From Ectopseudomonas khazarica (GTDB lineage: Bacteria; Pseudomonadota; Gammaproteobacteria; Pseudomonadales; Pseudomonadaceae), in the NCBI RefSeq assembly GCF_004521985.1, contig NZ_SBHZ01000015.1, positions 1 to 64,000 of the forward strand: 64,000 nucleotides of DNA, given 5' to 3'. Of this stretch, positions 19,836 to 28,196 are shown in pieces (within the stretch, counting starts at the first letter, position 1; the number at the start of each line of letters is the position of its first letter). Below the pieces are notes generated by a model. That model was not told where the DNA came from. It saw only the letters and a list, made by a program, of their open reading frames with translations, and did not search any database. A program made the translations under genes and the position numbers.

Positions 19836-21242
19836 TCAGTGGCTGGGGTTGAACTGCGCTGCCAGCTCGCGCAGGGCGACTTCGGCGCTGAGTACCTTGC
19901 TCACCGCGTCTTCCGCCTTGTCGCGGGTCAGGCCGAGTGCCTCGAACAGTTCATCGGGAATTTCGCTCTGTGGCCCGGCACCGATGCCGCGGTTGCGCAG
20001 CAGGCTGACCGCCAGGCACACCAGGTTGGCGAAGGCGGCGCCGTCGCCGGCATAGTCGGGGTCGTGCTGGAAGCGCAGGGCGTTCGCCAGCTCTTCCGGC
20101 ATGTCCCAGTGGCGCATCAGCCAGGCGCCGATCTGTTCGCGGGTGATCCCCAGCAGGTGCTGCTCGATATAGCTGTGCGGCAGGTGCGGGTTGACCTCCA
20201 GGTGGCGGCAGATCAGCGAGAAGTGCGGCGGGAAGACGTGCGCCAGCACCAGGTAGCCGAAGTTGTGCAGCAGCCCGGCCAGGTAAGTCAGGCCCGCCTC
20301 GGGGCGTTGCGCGCGCGGCATGGCGCGGGTCAGGCCCTCGATCACCGCTGCGGTGTAGATCGCCTGTTGCCAGTAGGGGGTGGCGTGCTGCGGCTGGTCC
20401 TTGGGCAGGCTGAGGGTCTTGCCCAGGGCCAGGCCCAGCGCCAGGTTGATCACCAGATCGAAGCCCAGCACGCGGACGATGGCGTCCTCCACCGAGCGGA
20501 TCTTGCCGGGCGCGGCGTAGTAGGGCGAGGCCGCCCAGCTGACCACCTGGGCGGCCAGTGCCGGGTCGGTCTCGACCACGCCGGTGATGTCGTCCACCGT
20601 GGCGTTGGGGTCGACACGCAGCTTGATGATCTTCTGCGCGGTTTCCGGCAGTGGCGGAATCTCGATGGTCTCTTCCAGGCGCTGCTGGATGCGCCGTGCG
20701 GTGAAGGCCTGCACGGCCTGGGTGATTTCCGCGCGGTCGTCGTGCGGACGGTCGAGGTTGGGTTTGATCGCGCTCACCGGCTCGCCGAAACGTGCCGCGC
20801 TGGCCTTGCTCAGCAGGCTCTTGTAGGCCTCGGTGGGGATCTCCAGCAGCACGCCGGGCTGGCCGGACTCGATCAGCAGGCTGGGCGCCTGCAGCAGGCG
20901 CTCCTCGTACAGGCAGGGCGAGCTGGTCAGCGGCGGCAGACCCGGCAGGGCCGCGAGGTTGTGCTTGCCGAGCATGCGCTCCAGGCGTTCCGGCTTGACC
21001 GCGGTCAGCTGGCGCCCGGTGAGTTCGGCCAGGCGACCGAGGTCGAGCAGTTGGCTGCGCGGATAGAGCACCAGCAGGGCGCCCACGGCGTCGTCCAGCA
21101 GCACCGCCTGCAGGCGTGCGGCGGCGGGCAGGCCGGGCCTCTCGGCGCGTACCTGGTAGGGCACGGCGAGTTTTTCCAGCAGCTGCAGGATGACGCTGGG
21201 CGGCTGCGGCGTGGCGTTGGGGGCGAGGGCGGCTTCAGTCAT
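19836..21242 (-). CDS. YbaK-like domain fused to HDOD signalling domain
   Basis: The protein (468 aa) joins two parts. Residues about 15-165 resemble the YbaK/prolyl-tRNA editing fold (LLEKLAVPYQVRAE; AARLQAVLLDD; LIESGQPGVLLEIP). Residues about 190-400 form an HDOD domain (IPPLPETAQKIIKLRVDPNA; VETDPALAAQVVSWAAS; AGLLHNFGYLVLAHVFPPHF). HDOD proteins lack HD phosphohydrolase activity and act in signalling. The initiating ATG was chosen because upstream in-frame codons give an unlikely cysteine-rich extension. Domain order agrees with a family seen in pseudomonads; a function is not known to me. Confidence 0.8.
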   Translation of the reverse strand: MTEAALAPNATPQPPSVILQLLEKLAVPYQVRAERPGLPAAARLQAVLLDDAVGALLVLYPRSQLLDLGRLAELTGRQLTAVKPERLERMLGKHNLAALPGLPPLTSSPCLYEERLLQAPSLLIESGQPGVLLEIPTEAYKSLLSKASAARFGEPVSAIKPNLDRPHDDRAEITQAVQAFTARRIQQRLEETIEIPPLPETAQKIIKLRVDPNATVDDITGVVETDPALAAQVVSWAASPYYAAPGKIRSVEDAIVRVLGFDLVINLALGLALGKTLSLPKDQPQHATPYWQQAIYTAAVIEGLTRAMPRAQRPEAGLTYLAGLLHNFGYLVLAHVFPPHFSLICRHLEVNPHLPHSYIEQHLLGITREQIGAWLMRHWDMPEELANALRFQHDPDYAGDGAAFANLVCLAVSLLRNRGIGAGPQSEIPDELFEALGLTRDKAEDAVSKVLSAEVALRELAAQFNPSH

Positions 21243-21333
21243 ATCGGTATCCGGCAGTGACGCGTCTACCCCGGAGTATAACCAGCGGGGACTTGCGCAA
21301 AGGTTCGTGGCGACGGTTGTCCTGTGAACGGGC

Positions 21334-23409
21334 TCACACTTGACCGTATTGCTGGCCATGACGCAACCAGCGTTCCAACAATGGAGCCACATGTTGCGGC
21401 CAATGTTCCAAAAGAGCGTGTGCGGCGTCGCGAACGGCGGGCAACAGGTCGGCGTCGCGCATCAGATCGGCGACCTTGAACTGCAGCAGGCCGGTCTGCC
21501 GCGTACCGAGCATTTCGCCGGGGCCGCGCAGCTCCAGGTCCTTCTCGGCGATGACGAAACCGTCGGTGGTTTCACGCATGATGGCCAGGCGTTCGCGACC
21601 CAGCTGTGACAAGGGTGCATGATAGAGCAGCACGCAATGGCTGGCTGCACTGCCCCGGCCGACCCGGCCGCGCAGTTGGTGCAGTTGCGCCAGGCCGAGG
21701 CGTTCTGGATTTTCGATGATCATCAGGCTGGCGTTGGGCACGTCGACGCCTACCTCGATCACCGTGGTGGCGACCAGCAGCTGCAGCTTGCCCTGCTTGA
21801 ACTCGTCCATCACGGCGGCTTTCTCGGCCGGCTTCATGCGCCCGTGAATCAGGCCGACGCGCAGTTCGCCGAGGGCGGCGGAAAGCTCTTCGAAACTGGT
21901 CTCGGCTGCCTGGCAGGTGAGCTCTTCGGATTCCTCGATCAGGGTGCACACCCAGTAGGCCTGGCGCCCCTGCTGGCAGGCATTGCGCACCCGCTCGATC
22001 ACCTCGATGCGGCGGCTGTCGGCGATCACCAGGGTGTTCACCGGCGTGCGTCCGGGCGGCAGCTCGTCGAGGATCGAGGTGTCCAGGTCGGCGTAGGCGC
22101 TCATCGCCAGGGTCCGTGGGATGGGGGTGGCCGTCATGATCAGCTGGTGCGGGCTCAGGCGCCCGTCGATGCCCTTCTGGCGCAGGGCCAGGCGCTGCTG
22201 GACGCCGAAACGGTGCTGTTCATCGATGATCACCAGGGCCAGCCGCTTGAACTTCACCTCGTCCTGGAACAGCGCATGGGTGCCCACCACCATGGGGCAG
22301 CCGGCGGCGATCTGCTCCAGCGCACTGGCGCGCGCCTTGCCCTTGAGCTTGCCGGCCAGCCAGGCGACCTCCAGCCCGAGTGGCGCCAGCCACTTGCTGA
22401 AGTTGAGGAAGTGCTGCTCGGCGAGAATCTCCGTGGGGGCCATCAGTGCCACCTGGTAGCCGGCCTCCAGCGCCTGCAGCGCAGCCAGGGCAGCGACCAC
22501 CGTCTTGCCGGCGCCAACGTCGCCCTGCACCAGGCGCAGCATGGGTTCGCCTTGTGCCAGGTCGTAAGCGATCTCGGCGCCGACCCGCTGCTGTGCACCG
22601 GTCGGGGCGAAGCCCAGATTCTGCAGGTACTGCGCCGGCAGTTTCTGTGCCGGCGGCAGGGCTGGCGCCTGCTGGGCGCGTACCTGTTCACGCAGGCGTT
22701 GCAGCGACAGCTGGTGGGTCAGCAGTTCCTCGAAGGCCAGGCGGTGCTGGGCCCAGTGGCGGCCTTCGGCGAGCTCTTCGACATCGGCGTCGGGCGGCGG
22801 GCGGTGCAAATAGCGGATGGCTTCGTCCAGCGGCGCCAGGCGGTAGTCGCGGGCCAGCTCATCGGGCAGCCAGTCCGGCAGGCTGCGTGGCCCGAGGCGT
22901 GCCAGCGCCTGCTGGCTGAGCTGGCGCAGGCGCTGCTGGGTCAGGCCCTCGGTGGTCGGGTAGATGGGGGTCAGGCTCTGTTCCACCGGCGCCGGTTCGT
23001 CGCCGCTCTGCGCGCGGTACTCCGGGTGGTAGATCTCCAGGCCGGTGGCCCCTGGACGCACCTCGCCGTAGCAGCGCAGCGCGGTACCGCGCTTGAGGCC
23101 TTCCTTCTGCGCCTGGCTGAAATGGAAGAAGCGCAGGCTCAGGGTGCCGCTGCCGTCCTGCAGGCGCACCAGCAGGCTGCGGCGCCGCCCCATGACCACG
23201 TCGGCACCGGCGACGATGCCCTCGACCACCGCGTCCTGGCCGGGGCGCAGCGCGCCGATGGGGGTGATGCGCGTGCGGTCCTGGTAGCGCAGAGGCAGGT
23301 GGAACAGCACGTCCTGCAGGTTTTCCAGGCCAACCTTGGCGAGTTTTTCCGCCAGCGCGGCACCCACGCCTTTCAGCGCGGTCACGGAAACCGCTGACAG
23401 CTCCGTCAC
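21334..23409 (-). CDS. recG: ATP-dependent DNA helicase RecG
   Basis: RecG (691 aa) unwinds and regresses stalled forks and branched DNA. The N-terminal wedge/OB domain (VSVTALKGVGAALAEKLAKV onward) is followed by helicase motifs: Walker A GDVGAGKTVVAAL, motif II IIDEQHRFG, motif III TATPIPRTLAM and motif VI QLRGRVGRG. GTG at 23409 with GAGG upstream gives the usual length; earlier in-frame codons run into oxyR. It starts eight bases after oxyR ends, so the two are probably cotranscribed. Confidence 0.96.
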   Translation of the reverse strand: MTELSAVSVTALKGVGAALAEKLAKVGLENLQDVLFHLPLRYQDRTRITPIGALRPGQDAVVEGIVAGADVVMGRRRSLLVRLQDGSGTLSLRFFHFSQAQKEGLKRGTALRCYGEVRPGATGLEIYHPEYRAQSGDEPAPVEQSLTPIYPTTEGLTQQRLRQLSQQALARLGPRSLPDWLPDELARDYRLAPLDEAIRYLHRPPPDADVEELAEGRHWAQHRLAFEELLTHQLSLQRLREQVRAQQAPALPPAQKLPAQYLQNLGFAPTGAQQRVGAEIAYDLAQGEPMLRLVQGDVGAGKTVVAALAALQALEAGYQVALMAPTEILAEQHFLNFSKWLAPLGLEVAWLAGKLKGKARASALEQIAAGCPMVVGTHALFQDEVKFKRLALVIIDEQHRFGVQQRLALRQKGIDGRLSPHQLIMTATPIPRTLAMSAYADLDTSILDELPPGRTPVNTLVIADSRRIEVIERVRNACQQGRQAYWVCTLIEESEELTCQAAETSFEELSAALGELRVGLIHGRMKPAEKAAVMDEFKQGKLQLLVATTVIEVGVDVPNASLMIIENPERLGLAQLHQLRGRVGRGSAASHCVLLYHAPLSQLGRERLAIMRETTDGFVIAEKDLELRGPGEMLGTRQTGLLQFKVADLMRDADLLPAVRDAAHALLEHWPQHVAPLLERWLRHGQQYGQV

Positions 23410-23417
23410 TCTGGACC

Positions 23418-24347
23418 TCAGGCGCTCTTGGTCTGCGGGCTGCGAGCGACCGAGCACAGGCGAATGGAGTCGGCCAGGACTTCGATGGCGTTGGGCCGCG
23501 GGAAGCTGGCGCGCCAGGCGATGGCCACGGTGCGGAAGGGCACCGGCGCGCTGAGCGGGCGCACCTCGATCACGCCGGGGGCGTAGTGGTGGCTGTCGAC
23601 CGCCGAGAACGGCAGGATCGACACACCCAGGCCGGAGGCGACCATGTGGCGGATGGTCTCCAGCGAGCTGGATTCCACCGTGGTGTGCTTGCCGTGGTCA
23701 TCGCCACCCTTGCGCAGCGTCGGGCAGGCTTCCAGCACCTGGTCGCGGAAGCAGTGGCCCTCGCCGAGCAGCAGCAGGCTCTTGTCGTTGAGCAGCTTGG
23801 TGTCGATGGTTTCCATCTCCGCCCAGGGGTGGCCGGCCGGCAGCAGCGCGTAGAACGGTTCGTCGTACAGCGGCTTGGTCAGTACATCGGCCTCCTGGAA
23901 GGGCAGGGCGATGATGATCGCGTCCAGCTCCCCGGTGCGCAGCTTGTCGCGCAGGATATGGGTGAAGTTTTCCTCGATGTACAGCGGCATGTCCGGGGCG
24001 ACCCGGTGCAGCTGCGGAATCAGGTGCGGGAACAGGTAGGGGCCGACGGTGTAGATGGCGCCGATCTTCAACGGCGCCGCCAGCTGGTTCTTGCCGGCCT
24101 GGGCCAGCTCGCGGATGCCTTGCGCCTGCTCCAGTACCTTCTGCGCCTGGGTCACGATGCCCTCACCGACCGGCGTCAGGCGCACGGCGCTCTTGCTGCG
24201 CTCGAAGATCAGCACGCCGAGCTCGTCCTCCAGCTTCTTCACGCCCACCGACAGGGTCGGCTGGCTGACATGGCAGCGCTCGGCGGCGCGCCCGAAGTGC
24301 TGTTCCTGAGCGAGGGTGACGATGTAACGCAGTTCGGTGAGGGTCAT
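23418..24347 (-). CDS. oxyR: Hydrogen peroxide-sensing regulator OxyR
   Basis: OxyR (309 aa) is a LysR-type activator of peroxide defence. The winged helix-turn-helix is at the N-terminus (GRAAERCHVSQPTLSVGVKK). The redox cysteines Cys 199 (GEGHCF) and Cys 208 (LEACP) stand at exactly the E. coli OxyR positions, so disulfide sensing should be intact. It is cotranscribed with recG and divergent from the SDR gene. The 242-base divergent gap may hold its own operator, but no clear ATAG-type site was defined. Confidence 0.96.
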   Translation of the reverse strand: MTLTELRYIVTLAQEQHFGRAAERCHVSQPTLSVGVKKLEDELGVLIFERSKSAVRLTPVGEGIVTQAQKVLEQAQGIRELAQAGKNQLAAPLKIGAIYTVGPYLFPHLIPQLHRVAPDMPLYIEENFTHILRDKLRTGELDAIIIALPFQEADVLTKPLYDEPFYALLPAGHPWAEMETIDTKLLNDKSLLLLGEGHCFRDQVLEACPTLRKGGDDHGKHTTVESSSLETIRHMVASGLGVSILPFSAVDSHHYAPGVIEVRPLSAPVPFRTVAIAWRASFPRPNAIEVLADSIRLCSVARSPQTKSA

Positions 24348-24589
24348 AGTGTTTATCCATTAAGTTGCCGCTAAGCATAGCCTTTGCATTGCGATGAACC
24401 AACCGGGCTGACCGACTGTTTGAGAACAATATGTGTTGCCGTGGCTGGCGCGTGCGCGAGTCCGATCAACAGGCCGGCTGCCGGCGCGAGCCTGCCTTCC
24501 AGCTGTTGCGGCCGGGCGCTGACGTCCTCGCCGAGGCGCCTGAGCGGCCTGTTACACTGCGCCTTCGCCTAAACGTCATGGAGAAGAGC

Positions 24590-25447
24590 ATGTCCGCACC
24601 TAACAGTCTGCTGATCGTCGGTTGTGGCGATGTCGGTAGCCGCCTTGGGCAGCGCATGGCCGACGCTGGCTGGCGCGTACTGGGGCTGCGCCGCAACGTC
24701 GCGGCCCTGCCGGCCGGCATCGAGCCGGTGGCCGGTGATCTGCACGCGGACCCGTGCCCGGCGGACTGGCCGCGGCAGCCCCTGGACTACCTGGTCTACT
24801 GCGCCGCTGCCACCCAGCACGACGAGGCCGGCTATCGCGCTGCCTATGTCGACGGGCTGCGTCGCACCCTGGGTTGGCTGGCGCTGCATGGGCAGCGCCC
24901 ACGGCGCATCCTGTTCGCCTCCAGCAGTGGCGTCTATGGCCAGCAGGACGGCGAGTGGATCGACGAGGACTCCCCGGCCGAGGCGCAGAGCTATTCGGCG
25001 CTGATCATGCGCGAGGCCGAGCGCGTCGCCCTCGACAGCGGCCTGCCGGCGACCGCCGTGCGCCTGACCGGTCTCTACGGGCCGGGGCGGCAGTGGCTGC
25101 TGAGCCAGGTGCGTGCTGGCTATCGCGTCAGCGAGACGCCGCCGCTGTATGGCAACCGTATCCATGTCGACGATGCCGCCGGGCTGCTCGCGACCTTGTT
25201 GCAGGCGGACGCCGCCGGCACGCCGCTGGCCGATCTCTATCTGGGTGTCGACGATGAGCCCGCCGCGCTGCATGAGGTGGTGGCCTGGCTGCGTGAGCGC
25301 CTGGGTGTCAGCCACTGGAGCGACGAGCAGCGTGTCCGGCGCGCCGGCAGCAAGCGTTGCAGCAACGCCCGCGCCCGGGCCCTGGGCTGGGCGCCGCAAT
25401 ACCCCAGTTACCGCGAGGGCTACGCGACGATGTTGCAGGACGCCTGA
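24590..25447 (+). CDS. SDR-family NAD(P)-dependent epimerase-like protein
   Basis: This Rossmann-fold protein (285 aa) belongs to the extended/atypical SDR group related to YeeZ-type epimerases. The nucleotide motif is IVGCGDVGSRLGQRM and the family strand LFASSSGVYGQ is present, followed by TAVRLTGLYGPGR. The usual YxxxK appears altered: SYSALIMREAE carries Met or Ile where the catalytic Lys would fall. GGAG lies six bases before the chosen ATG. A reductase or epimerase substrate cannot be named. The AraC gene follows after two bases. Confidence 0.75.
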   Translation: MSAPNSLLIVGCGDVGSRLGQRMADAGWRVLGLRRNVAALPAGIEPVAGDLHADPCPADWPRQPLDYLVYCAAATQHDEAGYRAAYVDGLRRTLGWLALHGQRPRRILFASSSGVYGQQDGEWIDEDSPAEAQSYSALIMREAERVALDSGLPATAVRLTGLYGPGRQWLLSQVRAGYRVSETPPLYGNRIHVDDAAGLLATLLQADAAGTPLADLYLGVDDEPAALHEVVAWLRERLGVSHWSDEQRVRRAGSKRCSNARARALGWAPQYPSYREGYATMLQDA

Positions 25448-25449
25448 GG

Positions 25450-26250
25450 TTGGCCGGTAACCGCTTGCTGGCCAGGCCCTGGTTGCCGGGCGTGGAGCTG
25501 TTCCACGCCGACTTCTCCGGGCAGGCGTTCGGCCGCCACAGCCACGATGCCTTTGCCGTCGGCGCCATCGTGCAGGGCGTCGGCGGGTATCAGTGCCGGG
25601 GGCAGCGCTATGCCCTGCCGGCCGGCACCCTGTCGCTGATGAACCCCGAGGAGCCGCACACCGGGCATGCCGAGTCGGCACGGGTGGTCTATCGCATGCT
25701 CTATGTCGAAGAGGCGCGCCTGCCCGCGCTGCTCGGGCGCAAGCGCCTGCCTGAGGGGTTTCGCGAGCTCAACCCGGCCGATGATGGCCAGGTGGCGGCC
25801 GGGCTCGCGCGGCTGGCGAGTGCCTTCGAGCACAGCGACGCGCTGACCCTGGAAAGCGAGTTGCTGGCGCTGCTCGAGCAGGTGTTCGTCCGCCATGGCG
25901 GCCTGCGCGCGGTGCGTGCCGCGCCACGCGACGGTGGCATGACGGCCTGGGTGCGAGACTATCTGGAGGCGCATCACGCACAGGCGGTCAGCCTGGATGA
26001 ACTGGCCCGTCTGGTGCAGCGCCATCCCCGGCACCTGATCGAGGCCTTTCGTCGTGCCTACGGCGTACCGCCGCACACCTACCTGCTGCAGCGCCGGGTG
26101 CGTGAAGCCAAGCGCCTGCTGTTGAGCGAGCAGACGCCCGTGGAGGTGGCGCTGGGCCTCGGCTTCTGCGATCAGGCGCATTTCTCCGCGACCTTCAAGC
26201 GCTTCACCGGCGTCACGCCGGGCCAGTTCCGGCGTCTTGCCGCGACCTGA
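25450..26250 (+). CDS. AraC-family transcriptional regulator
   Basis: The protein (about 266 aa) has an N-terminal cupin-like AraC ligand domain (FGRHSHDAFAVGAIVQGVGG; LMNPEEPHTGHA) and a C-terminal double helix-turn-helix (VSLDELARLVQRHPRHLIEA; ALGLGFCDQAHFSATFKRF). The start is uncertain: TTG 25450 follows the preceding stop directly, while later TTG or GTG codons are possible and no normal ATG exists. The next gene is a LysE-type exporter, a frequent pairing that suggests local control of amino-acid efflux. Confidence 0.85.
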   Translation: MAGNRLLARPWLPGVELFHADFSGQAFGRHSHDAFAVGAIVQGVGGYQCRGQRYALPAGTLSLMNPEEPHTGHAESARVVYRMLYVEEARLPALLGRKRLPEGFRELNPADDGQVAAGLARLASAFEHSDALTLESELLALLEQVFVRHGGLRAVRAAPRDGGMTAWVRDYLEAHHAQAVSLDELARLVQRHPRHLIEAFRRAYGVPPHTYLLQRRVREAKRLLLSEQTPVEVALGLGFCDQAHFSATFKRFTGVTPGQFRRLAAT

Positions 26251-26318
26251 GTTTTCTTCAAGACCGCAGCGCCGGGCTCCCCGGAAACTGACCTCCATTG
26301 CCAAGGAGGTCGTCTCTC

Positions 26319-26942
26319 ATGCTCGCGCTGTTCGCCCTGGTCGCCAGTACCCACTTTGCCGCCTTGCTGTCGCCGGGGCCGGACTTCTTCCTGCTGATTC
26401 GCACCGCGCTGAGCCAGGGGCGCCGCCAGGCGGACGGGTGCGCCGCCGGCATCGCCCTGGCCAACCTGCTGAGCATGCTGCTGGTGCTGCTGGCCCTGCA
26501 GGCACTGCCCGGGCAGGGGGGGCCGTTCTGGAGGGTGCTGCAGCTGGTCGGTGGGGTCTACTTCGCCTGGATCGGCGTGCAGGCGCTGCTGTCACGGCGT
26601 GACCTGCGCCTGCCGGACGCTGCGCAGGTGGCGCTGGGCAGCTGGACGCGGGGGCTGCGCCAGGGGCTGCTGGCCAGCAGCCTGAATCCCAAGCTGCCGC
26701 TGTTCTACGCGGGGCTGTTCGGTGTCCTGCGCGAAGCCGCCATGCCGAGCTGGGGCCTGCTCCTGGCCATGTTGTGGATGACCCTGGTGGTCTGGGGCTG
26801 GGACCTGGCCCTGGTACGCCTGCTGGCCTATCCGCGCTGGCGCAGCTGGCTGCAGCAGCGGGTGCGCTGGCTGGACCGCGGGTGCGGGGCGCTGCTGTCG
26901 CTGCTGGGGGTATCGCTGGTGCTGGGCGGGCTGCTCGACTAA
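26319..26942 (+). CDS. LysE/RhtB-family amino-acid exporter
   Basis: The membrane protein (207 aa, about six helices) belongs to the LysE/RhtB translocators. The diagnostic N-terminus is LLSPGPDFFLLIRTALSQGR followed by GCAAGIALANLL, and the central region SSLNPKLPLFYAGLF carries the conserved NPK/N-P motif. AAGGAGG stands ten bases before the ATG. It probably exports amino acids or homoserine-like compounds; the substrate is unknown. The adjacent AraC regulator probably controls it. Confidence 0.88.
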   Translation: MLALFALVASTHFAALLSPGPDFFLLIRTALSQGRRQADGCAAGIALANLLSMLLVLLALQALPGQGGPFWRVLQLVGGVYFAWIGVQALLSRRDLRLPDAAQVALGSWTRGLRQGLLASSLNPKLPLFYAGLFGVLREAAMPSWGLLLAMLWMTLVVWGWDLALVRLLAYPRWRSWLQQRVRWLDRGCGALLSLLGVSLVLGGLLD

Positions 26943-26955
26943 CCCGCCGCCCGAC

Positions 26956-27693
26956 TCATGGTTGCCGGCGCTTGAGCAGCCAGCGCTGCGGGCCTGGCTG
27001 GTACTCGGGCATTTCGTCGAACTGGGCGCGGTTCTGTGCTTCGAAGATACGCAACTGGTTGCCTTCATGGACGAACAGCCAGGGGCTGCCCTGGTCGCCC
27101 GACTGGAGCCAGAGGCTGTCGTTCTCACCGCTCATGGCCGCGCAATCACCGGCCAGGCACAGGGCGAAACGCTCGGCGCCTGGCAGTCCTTCGACCTGGC
27201 CGTCGACCTGGAAGCGCACCAGGCCACCCTGGCCGATGCCTTCCTCGATCAGCCAGTCGCCACCCAGGTAGTCACGGTACAGGGCCTGCTCGAAGCGGCT
27301 GCCCAGTGGTGCCGGGCCTTCCTTGCTGTCGACGCGGGTGAACTGCTGTTCAGGCCAGTACTCGCTGGCCACCTGCACCAGTTGGCCATCCTCGACGCTG
27401 AGCCGCTCCTGGTAGTCGCCGTAGAAGGTGACCTGCCAGCGGCCTTCGCCGGCGGCCTGCAGCCTGCCTTCTGCCAGCTCGAAACCGTTGCTGTAGCTGG
27501 CTTGTCGCTGCGCCGGGTCGATCTGCCATTCCAGGTTCGGGCCATAGGCGAGCAGGGCTTCGCGCAGGCGCCCGCTGGCGCTGGCGGCATCGATGGCTGC
27601 CTGGTTGATCCAGGTGCCGCTGGGGTCGTTGTTCGGTGTGCTGGCGCAGCCGGCCAGCAGGGCGCTGGCTAACAACAGAGCTGTCAGACGCAT
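26956..27693 (-). CDS. Predicted lipoprotein of unknown function
   Basis: A lipoprotein signal is clear: LTALLLASALLAGC with the lipidated Cys at residue 16, then STPNNDPSGTW. The mature protein (about 230 residues) is beta-rich and consists of two similar-looking halves, each with Trp-containing strands and charged loops (RWQVTFYGDYQERLSVEDG; SLWLQSGDQGSPWLFVHEGN). An ATG 12 bases upstream is less favoured because GGAG lies six bases before the chosen start. META-type heat-shock lipoproteins have a comparable build, but similarity is not strong enough to assign a family. Confidence 0.7.
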   Translation of the reverse strand: MRLTALLLASALLAGCASTPNNDPSGTWINQAAIDAASASGRLREALLAYGPNLEWQIDPAQRQASYSNGFELAEGRLQAAGEGRWQVTFYGDYQERLSVEDGQLVQVASEYWPEQQFTRVDSKEGPAPLGSRFEQALYRDYLGGDWLIEEGIGQGGLVRFQVDGQVEGLPGAERFALCLAGDCAAMSGENDSLWLQSGDQGSPWLFVHEGNQLRIFEAQNRAQFDEMPEYQPGPQRWLLKRRQP

Positions 27694-27747
27694 GGTGATC
27701 TCCATGCAGGGGGGAGAAGGGCGGGGCCGTGCGCCCCGCCTCGGGAC

Positions 27748-28128
27748 TTATTCCAGAACCAGAATAGCGTCCATTTCCACCTGCGAGCCACGCGGCAGGG
27801 CGGCAACGCCGATGGCGGCGCGTGCCGGGTAGGGCTGCTCGAAGTAGCGACCCATGATCTCGTTGACCTTGGCGAAGTGCGAGAGGTCGGTGAGGAAGAT
27901 GTTCAGCTTGACGATGTCCTTGAACGAACCACCGGCGGCTTCAGCCACGGCCTTGAGGTTCTCGAACACCTGCACGGTCTGGGCCTCGAAGCCTTCGACC
28001 AGCTCCATGCTCACCGGGTCCAGCGGGATCTGCCCGGACATGTAGACGGTGTTGCCGGCCTTGATGGCCTGGGAGTAGGTGCCGATGGCGGCGGGGGCCT
28101 TGTCGCTGCTGATGACGGTCTTGCTCAT
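27748..28128 (-). CDS. ridA: Reactive enamine/imine deaminase RidA
   Basis: RidA (126 aa) hydrolyses enamine/imine intermediates released by PLP enzymes, protecting them from 2-aminoacrylate damage. Family motifs are SDKAPAAIGTYSQAIKAGNT, the YMSGQIPLDP strand and the C-terminal ARAAIGVAALPRGSQVEMDA with the substrate-binding Arg. AAGGAG precedes the ATG. It is the next gene after spoT on the same strand, as in other gammaproteobacteria. Confidence 0.95.
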   Translation of the reverse strand: MSKTVISSDKAPAAIGTYSQAIKAGNTVYMSGQIPLDPVSMELVEGFEAQTVQVFENLKAVAEAAGGSFKDIVKLNIFLTDLSHFAKVNEIMGRYFEQPYPARAAIGVAALPRGSQVEMDAILVLE

Positions 28129-28149
28129 GAATCGCTCCTTGTGAGAACT

Positions 28150-28170
28150 GGCTGGGTCGAGCACCCAGCC
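28150..28170. repeat. Stem-loop between spoT and ridA
   Basis: GGCTGGGT (28150-28157) and ACCCAGCC (28163-28170) pair in an eight-base stem with a five-base loop in the short gap between spoT and ridA. No T run follows on the gene strand, so it is more likely an mRNA-stabilising or weakly attenuating hairpin than a full terminator. Confidence 0.4.
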
Positions 28171-28196
28171 TACAGGCTGGAAATGGGTGGATTGTG

